Below are positions 57,455-64,000 of a DNA stretch of 64,000 nucleotides, piece after piece. The DNA is from Pseudomonas furukawaii (lineage in GTDB: Bacteria > Pseudomonadota > Gammaproteobacteria > Pseudomonadales > Pseudomonadaceae): positions 5,766,001 through 5,830,000 of the forward strand of contig NZ_AP014862.1 in the NCBI RefSeq assembly GCF_002355475.1, written 5' to 3'. Position 1 is the first letter of the stretch, and every line of letters begins with the position of its first letter. Made by a program: the position numbers and the translations under genes. Below the pieces are notes generated by a model. That model was not told where the DNA came from, did not search any database, and saw nothing but the letters and a program-made list of their open reading frames with translations.

Positions 57455-57460
57455 ATTATA
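57455..57460 (-). promoter_or_regulatory. -10 box of the thiI promoter
   Basis: On the minus strand TATAAT lies 42 bases before the thiI ATG; 17 bases further upstream is GTCAAA, a weak -35. It lies in the thiI-glnA divergent region (57413-57745), which otherwise holds the glnA control sites. Confidence 0.55.
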
Positions 57461-57508
57461 GCGGAAATTGTTCAAGCTTTGACCAAAATCATTCAATGAA
57501 TCGCGCAA

Positions 57509-57525
57509 CGCACCAAATTGGTTCA
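57509..57525. promoter_or_regulatory. NtrC enhancer site 1 for glnA
   Basis: CGCACCAAATTGGTTCA closely matches the NtrC consensus TGCACCA-N3-TGGTGCA. Its centre lies about 138 bases before the predicted glnA start. Confidence 0.7.
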
Positions 57526-57540
57526 CCTGCGCCACGACAG

Positions 57541-57555
57541 GCACGAAAAGGGTGC
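57541..57555. promoter_or_regulatory. NtrC enhancer site 2 for glnA
   Basis: GCACGAAAAGGGTGC has the GCAC-N7-GTGC frame of NtrC sites. Its centre is 31 bases (three helical turns) from site 1 and about -107 from the predicted start, the same geometry as E. coli glnAp2. Confidence 0.65.
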
Positions 57556-57628
57556 GCAAATCTGCGCCCAATCGGAGCAGAGGCCCCGCCAGGCTTGAGT
57601 TTTGGGGCTCCTGCCCATTCCGGGGCAC

Positions 57629-57644
57629 TGGCACGCAATTTGCT
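57629..57644 (+). promoter_or_regulatory. Sigma-54 promoter of glnA
   Basis: TGGCACGCAATTTGCT is nearly identical to the -24/-12 consensus. The predicted start is near 57655, leaving a 90-base leader. Confidence 0.92.
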
Positions 57645-57745
57645 CCCTTGTGAGGCAGGTCGCCCTGGCGGACTATCCCGCTCCGGCTTCACCCCGAACT
57701 TTTTTGGGAGGCAAGGTTCCTGCCCCCATCCACCTGGAGGACAAC

Positions 57746-59149
57746 ATGTCGAAGTCGCTTCAACTGATCAAAGAACACAACGTGAAGTGGATTGACCTGC
57801 GCTTCACCGACACCAAGGGCAAGCAGCAGCACGTGACCATGCCGGCCCGTGACGCCGATGACGATTTCTTCGAGCACGGCAAGATGTTCGACGGCTCCTC
57901 CATCGCCGGCTGGAAAGGTATCGAAGCCTCCGACATGATCCTGCTGCCGGACGACAGCACCGCCGTCCTGGACCCCTTCACCGAAGAGCCGACCCTGATC
58001 CTGGTCTGCGACATCATCGAGCCGAGCACCATGCAAGGCTACGACCGCGACCCGCGCGCCATCGCCCGCCGCGCCGAGGAATACCTGAAGTCCACCGGTA
58101 TCGGTGACACCGTGTTCGTCGGTCCGGAGCCGGAGTTCTTCATCTTCGACGAAGTGAAGTTCAAGTCCGACATCTCCGGCTCCATGTTCAAGATCTTCTC
58201 CGAACAGGCTTCCTGGAACACCGACGCCGACATCGAAGGCGGCAACAAGGGCCACCGTCCGGGCGTGAAGGGCGGCTACTTCCCGGTACCGCCGGTCGAC
58301 CACGACCACGAAATCCGTACCGCCATGTGCAACGCCCTGGAAGAAATGGGCCTGGTGGTCGAAGTTCACCACCACGAAGTGGCGACTGCCGGCCAGAACG
58401 AGATCGGCGTGAAGTTCAACACCCTGGTCGCCAAGGCTGACGAAGTTCAGACCCTGAAGTACTGCGTGCACAACGTGGCCGACGCCTACGGCAAGACCGT
58501 GACCTTCATGCCGAAGCCCCTGTACGGCGACAACGGCTCGGGCATGCACGTTCACATGTCCATCTCCAAAGATGGCAAGAACACCTTCGCGGGCGAAGGC
58601 TATGCCGGCCTGTCCGACACCGCCCTGTACTTCATCGGCGGCATCATCAAGCACGGCAAGGCCCTGAACGGCTTCACCAACCCGTCCACCAACTCCTACA
58701 AGCGTCTGGTACCCGGCTTCGAAGCCCCGGTCATGCTGGCCTACTCCGCCCGCAACCGTTCCGCTTCCATCCGTATCCCGTACGTCAACAGCCCGAAAGC
58801 CCGCCGCATCGAAGCGCGCTTCCCGGACCCGGCTGCCAACCCCTACCTGTGCTTCGCAGCCCTGCTGATGGCCGGCCTGGACGGCATCCAGAACAAGATC
58901 CACCCCGGCGATGCCGCCGACAAGAACCTGTACGACCTGCCGCCGGAAGAGGCGAAAGAGATACCGCAGGTTTGCGGCAGCCTGAAGGAAGCCCTGGAAG
59001 AGCTGGACAAGGGCCGCGCCTTCCTGACCAAGGGCGGCGTGTTCTCCGACGACTTCATCGATGCCTACATCGAGCTGAAGAGCGAAGAAGAGATCAAGGT
59101 GCGCACCTTCGTGCACCCGCTGGAATACGACCTGTACTACAGCGTCTGA
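57746..59149 (+). CDS. glnA: Glutamine synthetase, type I
   Basis: Makes glutamine from glutamate, ammonia and ATP; a dodecamer in the cytoplasm. The 467-residue protein has the family motifs [13 protein letters not shown] (about 50), [11 protein letters not shown] (glutamate metal ligands), [11 protein letters not shown] and [10 protein letters not shown], and the adenylylation tyrosine in NLYDLPPEE (about residue 396), so activity is controlled by GlnE. GGAGG precedes ATG 57746; the longer upstream frame is noncoding. It captures ammonia released by HutH and HutF and is itself controlled by the NtrB-NtrC pair downstream. Confidence 0.98.
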   Translation: MSKSLQLIKEHNVKWIDLRFTDTKGKQQHVTMPARDADDDFFEHGKMFDGSSIAGWKGIEASDMILLPDDSTAVLDPFTEEPTLILVCDIIEPSTMQGYDRDPRAIARRAEEYLKSTGIGDTVFVGPEPEFFIFDEVKFKSDISGSMFKIFSEQASWNTDADIEGGNKGHRPGVKGGYFPVPPVDHDHEIRTAMCNALEEMGLVVEVHHHEVATAGQNEIGVKFNTLVAKADEVQTLKYCVHNVADAYGKTVTFMPKPLYGDNGSGMHVHMSISKDGKNTFAGEGYAGLSDTALYFIGGIIKHGKALNGFTNPSTNSYKRLVPGFEAPVMLAYSARNRSASIRIPYVNSPKARRIEARFPDPAANPYLCFAALLMAGLDGIQNKIHPGDAADKNLYDLPPEEAKEIPQVCGSLKEALEELDKGRAFLTKGGVFSDDFIDAYIELKSEEEIKVRTFVHPLEYDLYYSV

Positions 59150-59182
59150 TCCAGCCATGACCGCGCGAGCGGCATGATTGAG

Positions 59183-59206
59183 AGGCCTCCTTCGGGAGGC
59201 CTTTTT
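59183..59206 (+). terminator. glnA terminator
   Basis: AGGCCTCC-TTCG-GGAGGCCT followed by TTTT, 34 bases after the glnA stop: a classic UUCG-loop terminator that separates glnA from ntrBC. Confidence 0.93.
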
Positions 59207-59459
59207 CATTTGAGTGCCCGGGAAACCGCGACCTGAGGACGGTCTTGGGTCAATCGCTCTGTCTGTGGCGATCCGAACGTTCGGGCCGCGCGGATGAAAC
59301 CGATAGGACCAGGGAGAGCGGCCTGGTGACACGAACAGGACTCGCCCCGCGGATGCCAGGAGCCTTTGCGGCAGTGCCGCACAACCCCACCGCGCCGCGC
59401 TTGCCAGCCGGCCCGGCCGGTGCAAGGCTTAGCGGCACTGCATGAATGGAGATCGCGCC
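59207..59459. other. Noncoding stretch before the DUF4124 genes
   Basis: I see no ORF with good coding character, RNA gene or clear promoter here. A few GC-rich inverted segments occur near 59380-59440 but none is convincing. Confidence 0.4.
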
Positions 59460-60014
59460 ATGCGTCCCCTGCTCGCCGCCCTGCTGCTGGCACTTGCCCT
59501 GCCCGCTGTCGCCCAGATCTACAAGTACACCGACGCCAACGGCAACACGGTGTTCACCAGCCAGCCGCCGGACGGCACGCCCAGCGAGGCGGTGGAGCTG
59601 CCTCCGACCAATGCGGTGCAAGCCCAGCCGCCCAGCACGCCGGTCGCCGAGCCGCAGCCGGCCGAGCGCCAGGCACCGCCCTACGAAGTGGTGGAGTTGA
59701 CCGGCATTCCCAGCGATGAGGCCCTGCGCGCCAACAACGGCAGCTTCAGCGTCGGCGTGCGCCTGGTGCCACGCCTGATGCCCGGCCACAGCCTGCGCCT
59801 CACCCTGGACGGCCAGCCCTACGGCCAGCCCACCAACGTACCGCACCTGCAACTGGTCAACGTCGAACGCGGCCAGCACAGCCTGGCCGTGGACATCCTG
59901 TCCGGCACCAAGGTGGTGCAGAGCAGCGCCGCCGTCTCCTTCACCGTCCAGCGGGTCAATACCAGCAGCCCGGCGCTGCGACCGCCCGCCCCCACTCCCC
60001 GCCCCGCCAACTGA
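59460..60014 (+). CDS. DUF4124 periplasmic protein
   Basis: This 184-residue product has a signal peptide (MRPLLAALLLALALPAVAQ) directly followed by the DUF4124 motif IYKYTDANGNTVFTSQPPDG, then a proline-rich linker and an Ig-like beta domain (about 75-165) with a proline tail. It is probably periplasmic. The start at 59460 has GGAG upstream. A tandem paralogue follows after three bases. Function unknown; the pair is conserved between glnA and ntrB in Pseudomonas. Confidence 0.88.
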   Translation: MRPLLAALLLALALPAVAQIYKYTDANGNTVFTSQPPDGTPSEAVELPPTNAVQAQPPSTPVAEPQPAERQAPPYEVVELTGIPSDEALRANNGSFSVGVRLVPRLMPGHSLRLTLDGQPYGQPTNVPHLQLVNVERGQHSLAVDILSGTKVVQSSAAVSFTVQRVNTSSPALRPPAPTPRPAN

Positions 60015-60017
60015 CCG

Positions 60018-60641
60018 ATGACCCGACTCCTGCTTCTCGCCCTACTGCTCCTCGGCCAGCCCGTGCTGGCCGAGGTCTACACCTACATCGACGAAGACGG
60101 TAACCGCGTCTTCACCGACCAGCCCAAGCCCGGCAACGCCGAGCGCCTGGAACTGGCCCCGTCCAACGGCATGAATACGCCCGCGCCGATCCAGACGCCG
60201 CCGCTCTACCCCACCCCCATTCCCCGCGAGCAGGGCTACCAGTTGCTGCGCATCCTGGTGCCGGAGCCCGACGCCTCGATCCGCGACCTGGAGGGCAACC
60301 TGATCGTCACCGCCACCAGCGAACCCGGCCTCAGGGCCAACCACAGCTACCGCCTGCTGCTGGACGGCCAGTCCGTCGGCGAACCGGGGCGCAGCCCAGT
60401 CTTTCCGCTGACCAATCTGGATCGCGGCACCCATCAGCTAGCCGTGGAGATCGTTGACAGCCAGGGCCGCGTGGTGGAGCGCACGCCCAGCCAGCCGGTG
60501 CATATCATCCGCACCTCGCTGCACCAGAAGCGCCTGGCCCGCCCCTGCCAGAAGGACGACTACGGCGTCCGCCCCGAGTGCCCGCTGAAGGACAAACCGG
60601 AAGAGGAAGACGACGACATCGCCATCCTGCCGTTCATCTGA
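60018..60641 (+). CDS. DUF4124 periplasmic protein, second copy
   Basis: This 207-residue paralogue of the gene before it has a signal peptide (MTRLLLLALLLLGQPVLA), VYTYIDEDGNRVFTDQPKPG, a proline-rich linker, a beta domain (LRANHSYRLLLDGQSVGEP and LDRGTHQLAVEIVDSQG), and an acidic tail (KPEEEDDDIAILPFI) that the first lacks. The two are three bases apart and surely co-transcribed; they arose by tandem duplication. Confidence 0.88.
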   Translation: MTRLLLLALLLLGQPVLAEVYTYIDEDGNRVFTDQPKPGNAERLELAPSNGMNTPAPIQTPPLYPTPIPREQGYQLLRILVPEPDASIRDLEGNLIVTATSEPGLRANHSYRLLLDGQSVGEPGRSPVFPLTNLDRGTHQLAVEIVDSQGRVVERTPSQPVHIIRTSLHQKRLARPCQKDDYGVRPECPLKDKPEEEDDDIAILPFI

Positions 60642-60683
60642 GTCATCTGGCGGTGAGGGCATGACGACCTCGCCGCCCACTTC

Positions 60684-60698
60684 GCACCACTTCGGTGC
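60684..60698. promoter_or_regulatory. NtrC-type site upstream of ntrB
   Basis: GCACCACTTCGGTGC fits the NtrC consensus with one change. It could serve as enhancer for the sigma-54 candidate at 60817 (about 150 bases away) or repress a sigma-70 promoter with TATACT at 60718-60723. Confidence 0.55.
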
Positions 60699-60816
60699 AT
60701 TCGACTGCACCGCTTTCTATACTCTCCCCATTTTGGTTCGCCCGGACCGGACCTTCTGCTCTGAAAAGCAGCCCCCACACGCGGAAATCCTGTTTTCACG
60801 AGTCTTTTCAGGGCTT

Positions 60817-60832
60817 TGGTTTGCTTCTTGCA
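60817..60832 (+). promoter_or_regulatory. Candidate sigma-54 promoter for ntrBC
   Basis: TGGTTTGCTTCTTGCA keeps GG and GC at the right 12-base spacing and the TTGCA of the -12 element. The predicted start is about 20 bases before the ntrB ATG. With the NtrC site above it would give nitrogen-dependent autoactivation. Confidence 0.5.
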
Positions 60833-60863
60833 TTTTCCAGTCATCGCCACGAGCGCCGAAGCC

Positions 60864-61949
60864 ATGACCATCAACGACGCCTTGCACCGACTGCTGCTCG
60901 ATAACCTGACCACCGCGGTGATCCTGCTCAACGCCGACCTGCGCCTCGAGTACATGAACCCGGCGGCGGAGATGCTCCTGGCCGTCAGCGGCCAGCGCAG
61001 CCATGGCCAGTTCATCAGCGAACTCTTCACGGAGTCCCCCGAGGCGCTGGCGTCCCTGCGCCAGGCCGTGGAGCAGGCGCACCCCTTTACCAAGCGCGAG
61101 GCCATGCTGACCTCGCTGTCCGGCCAGACCATCACCGTGGACTACGCCGTGACGCCCATCCTCAACCGCGGCGAGACCCTGCTGCTGCTGGAAGTCCATC
61201 CCCGCGACCGCCTGCTGCGGATCACCAAGGAAGAAGCCCAGCTCTCCAAGCAGGAAACCACCAAGCTGCTGGTGAGGGGCCTGGCCCATGAGATCAAGAA
61301 TCCGTTGGGCGGCATTCGCGGCGCCGCCCAACTGCTGTCCCGTGAGCTGCCGGAAGAGTCCCTCAAGGACTACACCAACGTCATCATCGAAGAGGCCGAC
61401 CGCCTGCGGAACCTGGTGGACCGCATGCTCGGCTCCAACAAACTGCCCTCCCTGGCCATGACCAACGTCCACGAAGTGCTGGAGCGCGTCTGCAGCCTGG
61501 TGGAAGCGGAGAGCCAGGGCGGCATCAACCTGGTGCGCGACTACGATCCGAGCATCCCGGACGTCTTCATCGACAAGGAACAGATGATCCAGGCCGTGCT
61601 CAACATCGTGCGCAACGCGATGCAGGCCCTTTCGGCACAGAACGACCTGCGCCTGGGGCGCATCACCCTGCGCACCCGCACCCTGCGCCAGTTCACCATC
61701 GGCCATACCCGCCACCGCCTGGTGACCAAGGTGGAGATCATCGACAACGGCCCAGGCATTCCGGCCGAGCTCCAGGAAACCATCTTCTACCCCATGGTCA
61801 GTGGCCGCCCTGACGGCACCGGGCTCGGCCTGGCCATCGCCCAGAACATCATCAGTCAGCACCAGGGCCTGATCGAGTGCGAAAGCCACCCCGGCCATAC
61901 CGTCTTCTCGATCTTCCTGCCGCTGGAACAAGGAGCTTCCTCCTCATGA
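60864..61949 (+). CDS. ntrB: Nitrogen-sensing histidine kinase NtrB
   Basis: Cytoplasmic kinase/phosphatase that phosphorylates NtrC under nitrogen limitation and is switched by PII. The 361-residue protein has an N-terminal PAS domain (about 10-115, LRLEYMNPAAEMLL), a dimerisation helix with the phospho-acceptor histidine in GLAHEIKNPLGG (about 140), and an ATPase domain with the N-box (IVRNAMQAL), DNGPGIP and GRPDGTGLGLAI. ATG 60864 is chosen by homology; the ribosome site is weak. It overlaps ntrC by four bases. Confidence 0.96.
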   Translation: MTINDALHRLLLDNLTTAVILLNADLRLEYMNPAAEMLLAVSGQRSHGQFISELFTESPEALASLRQAVEQAHPFTKREAMLTSLSGQTITVDYAVTPILNRGETLLLLEVHPRDRLLRITKEEAQLSKQETTKLLVRGLAHEIKNPLGGIRGAAQLLSRELPEESLKDYTNVIIEEADRLRNLVDRMLGSNKLPSLAMTNVHEVLERVCSLVEAESQGGINLVRDYDPSIPDVFIDKEQMIQAVLNIVRNAMQALSAQNDLRLGRITLRTRTLRQFTIGHTRHRLVTKVEIIDNGPGIPAELQETIFYPMVSGRPDGTGLGLAIAQNIISQHQGLIECESHPGHTVFSIFLPLEQGASSS

Positions 61950-63382
61950 GCCGTAGTGAAACCGTCTGGATCGTCGACGACGACCGCTCCATCCGCTGGG
62001 TCCTGGAAAAGGCCCTGCAACAGGAAGGCATGACCACCCAGGCCTTCGAGAGCGCCGACAGCCTGCTCAGCCGCCTGGCCCGGCAACAACCGGACGTGAT
62101 CATTTCCGACATCCGCATGCCCGGCACCAGCGGCCTGGACCTGCTGGCCCGCATCCGCGAGCAGAACCCGCGCCTGCCGGTGATCATCATGACCGCCCAT
62201 TCCGACCTGGACAGCGCGGTGGCCTCCTACCAGGGCGGCGCCTTCGAGTACCTGCCCAAGCCCTTCGACGTGGACGAGGCGGTCTCCCTGGTCAAGCGCG
62301 CCTTCCAGCATGCCCAGGAACAGCAAGGCCTCGAAGCCCCGGCCAGCCAAGCGCGCACCCCCGAGATCATCGGCGAGGCGCCGGCGATGCAGGAAGTCTT
62401 CCGCGCCATCGGTCGCCTGAGCCACTCCAACATCACCGTGCTCATCAATGGCGAGTCCGGCACCGGCAAGGAACTGGTGGCCCATGCCCTGCATCGCCAC
62501 AGCCCGCGCGCCGCCTCGCCCTTCATCGCCCTGAACATGGCGGCGATCCCGAAGGACCTGATGGAATCCGAGCTGTTCGGCCATGAAAAAGGGGCCTTCA
62601 CCGGCGCGGCCAACCAGCGCCGGGGCCGCTTCGAGCAGGCCGACGGCGGCACCCTGTTCCTGGACGAGATCGGCGACATGCCCGCCGACACCCAGACTCG
62701 CCTGCTGCGGGTGCTGGCCGACGGCGAGTTCTACCGGGTCGGCGGCCACACACCGGTCAAGGTGGACGTGCGCATCATCGCCGCCACCCACCAGAACCTG
62801 GAAAACCTGGTGCAGGCCGGCAAGTTCCGCGAGGACCTGTTCCACCGTCTCAATGTCATCCGCATCCATATCCCGCGCCTGTCGGATCGCCGCGAAGACA
62901 TCCCGGCGCTCGCCCGCCACTTCCTCGCCCGCGCCGCCCAGGAGCTGGCGGTCGAGCCCAAGCTGCTGAAGAGCGAAACCGAGGACTACCTGAAGAACCT
63001 GCCCTGGCCGGGCAACGTGCGCCAGCTGGAAAACACCTGCCGCTGGATCACCGTCATGGCCTCGGGGCGCGAAGTCCATGTGGACGACCTGCCGCCGGAG
63101 CTGCTGACCCAGCCCCAGGACGCGGCCCCGGTGACCAACTGGGAACAGGCCCTGCGCCAATGGGCGGACCAGGCCCTGGCACGCGGCCAGTCCAGCCTGC
63201 TGGACACCGCCGTGCCGTCCTTCGAGCGGATCATGATCGAGACCGCCTTGAAACACACCGCCGGGCGCCGCCGGGATGCCGCCGTGCTCCTGGGCTGGGG
63301 TCGAAACACCCTCACCCGCAAGATCAAGGAACTGGGCATGAAGGTGGATGGCGGCGACGACGATGACGGAGACGACGCCTGA
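61946..63382 (+). CDS. ntrC: Nitrogen regulator NtrC (sigma-54 activator)
   Basis: This 478-residue response regulator has a receiver domain (5-120) with the phospho-acceptor aspartate in [11 protein letters not shown], a central AAA+ domain (about 140-380) with GESGTGKE (Walker A), the sigma-54-contacting GAFTGA loop and [13 protein letters not shown] (Walker B), and a C-terminal Fis-type helix-turn-helix ([19 protein letters not shown]). The ATG overlaps the ntrB stop. It should bind the sites at glnA and ntrB and is a candidate activator, with CbrB, of the hut sigma-54 promoter. Confidence 0.97.
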   Translation: MSRSETVWIVDDDRSIRWVLEKALQQEGMTTQAFESADSLLSRLARQQPDVIISDIRMPGTSGLDLLARIREQNPRLPVIIMTAHSDLDSAVASYQGGAFEYLPKPFDVDEAVSLVKRAFQHAQEQQGLEAPASQARTPEIIGEAPAMQEVFRAIGRLSHSNITVLINGESGTGKELVAHALHRHSPRAASPFIALNMAAIPKDLMESELFGHEKGAFTGAANQRRGRFEQADGGTLFLDEIGDMPADTQTRLLRVLADGEFYRVGGHTPVKVDVRIIAATHQNLENLVQAGKFREDLFHRLNVIRIHIPRLSDRREDIPALARHFLARAAQELAVEPKLLKSETEDYLKNLPWPGNVRQLENTCRWITVMASGREVHVDDLPPELLTQPQDAAPVTNWEQALRQWADQALARGQSSLLDTAVPSFERIMIETALKHTAGRRRDAAVLLGWGRNTLTRKIKELGMKVDGGDDDDGDDA

Positions 63383-63593
63383 CAGCCTTTTCGGCGGGAC
63401 CCTCAGGTCCCGCCAGCCCCCTTCCTAAGGCGTTCGCCACCGATTCCCCAACACAGCCGTCCGCTTTCGCCATCACATCCCTCCTCCCGCGCCAGCACCA
63501 GCGTAAGAAAATTCTGATTTCCTCCCCATCCGTGGACCCGGCACTCCGTCGGCGGGATGCTGCCTGGACATGAAGTAATGACAGGAACTGACC

Positions 63594-63836
63594 ATGCAGC
63601 TGCATATCGCCGTACGAAAGGAAGGAGACGTCGTCAGACTCAAAGCCATGGACGGTTTCAGTGATGCCGAAGTAGCACGAATGCTCCGCTCCAACGGCAT
63701 CGAGATCATCCTGGGCCCAATGGAGGGCGGCCGGTCACGTATCTGCATCCGAGCCCCCAGAAGCCTCTCCCTCAAGGTGGAGCGACTGAGGCGGTGCCAG
63801 TCCACCGAATCCTACCTCTACCCCGACAAGACCTGA
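63594..63836 (+). CDS. Small protein resembling RsmN/RsmF (CsrA family with inserted helix)
   Basis: This 80-residue ORF has AGGAA upstream of the ATG. The C-terminal part EIILGPMEGGRSRICIRAPR aligns with CsrA/RsmA (strand, GNQVRIGVxAP), and the whole fits RsmN of P. aeruginosa, where a helix sits between strands: HIAVRKEGDVVRLKA, then SDAEVARMLRSNGIEI. RsmN is a post-transcriptional regulator binding GGA-containing RNA loops. The critical arginine of RsmN (VRDEL) is not kept: the aligned position is valine (LKVERL), with Lys and Arg nearby. RNA binding may therefore be altered or lost. Recognition is from memory and by eye. Confidence 0.5.
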   Translation: MQLHIAVRKEGDVVRLKAMDGFSDAEVARMLRSNGIEIILGPMEGGRSRICIRAPRSLSLKVERLRRCQSTESYLYPDKT

Positions 63837-63846
63837 CCCCGCTGAA

Positions 63847-63866
63847 GGCCCCGTCCAGACGGGGCC
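63847..63866 (+). terminator. GC-rich hairpin after the RsmN-like gene
   Basis: GGCCCCGTC and GACGGGGCC are separated by only two bases 10 bases after the stop; no U-tract follows. A weak terminator candidate. The remaining sequence to 64000 shows no gene I can support. Confidence 0.4.
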
Positions 63867-64000
63867 GTCCGCCCACCGAAAAAGTCCATCCCTGGTGCCC
63901 GGATAGGGTTCCCGCCTCAAAAAAGTGCTCGCCCCCGGACCGGGACTGCCCCCTGAAAACCGCCTGAGCGCCCCGGGCCAATCCCCAGGACTTCCTTAGA

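Noticed and set aside
60718-60723. TATACT as a confident sigma-70 promoter of ntrB
   Set aside because: No acceptable -35 hexamer at 16-18 bases; kept only as an alternative to the sigma-54 candidate.

Overview
The window is high-GC proteobacterial chromosome. Its gene order (pip, the hut cluster, blc, DUF924, fbp, DUF3999/DUF2339, typA, thiI, glnA, ntrB, ntrC) is that of Pseudomonas; from memory it parallels the PA5080-PA5125 stretch of P. aeruginosa PAO1. It is not PAO1 itself: the hut transporters differ, and a large contact-dependent inhibition (CDI) island is present. No database search was possible, so species is left open.

1-17.6 kb: histidine utilisation. A long minus-strand operon starts near 13.4 kb and carries a YjiH/GATE-domain membrane protein, hutU, hutH, an ABC transporter (hutXWV), a hutH paralogue lacking the MIO-forming triad, a small ORF, an Na+/H+-antiporter-family permease, hutI and hutG. 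A second HutX-like binding protein, hutD and hutC lie just upstream, and hutF is divergent from hutC. A sigma-54-type promoter (13451-13466) abuts a palindromic HutC-type operator, and a second such operator covers the hutF promoter. This suggests nitrogen/carbon-limitation activation combined with urocanate-relieved repression.

17.6-32.6 kb: ordinary core genes. These are lipocalin Blc, a BamE-like lipoprotein, a DUF924 protein, fructose-1,6-bisphosphatase, a 7TM-PAS-GGDEF diguanylate cyclase, a translationally coupled DUF3999/DUF2339 pair, a YkgJ Fe/Zn-cluster protein, a pentapeptide-repeat/K+-channel fusion, a DUF808 protein, a phage-like small protein and the phosphoethanolamine transferase CptA.

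32.6-53.8 kb: CDI/polymorphic-toxin island. On the minus strand, cdiB, a 4574-residue cdiA and cdiI are followed by a tail of orphan toxin C-termini and immunity genes of much lower GC. Interspersed are a SymE-type gene on the plus strand and the wreck of a tyrosine recombinase. Several orphan cassettes begin at, or within five bases of, the preceding immunity stop codon with a shared DNA motif encoding FG(P/A)KG. At least two orphan toxins carry nonsense or frameshift lesions while their immunity genes stay open.

53.9-64 kb: typA, thiI, glnA with a textbook NtrC/sigma-54 control region, two DUF4124 genes, ntrB-ntrC with its own candidate NtrC site and sigma-54 promoter, and a small protein resembling the helix-inserted CsrA homologue RsmN/RsmF.
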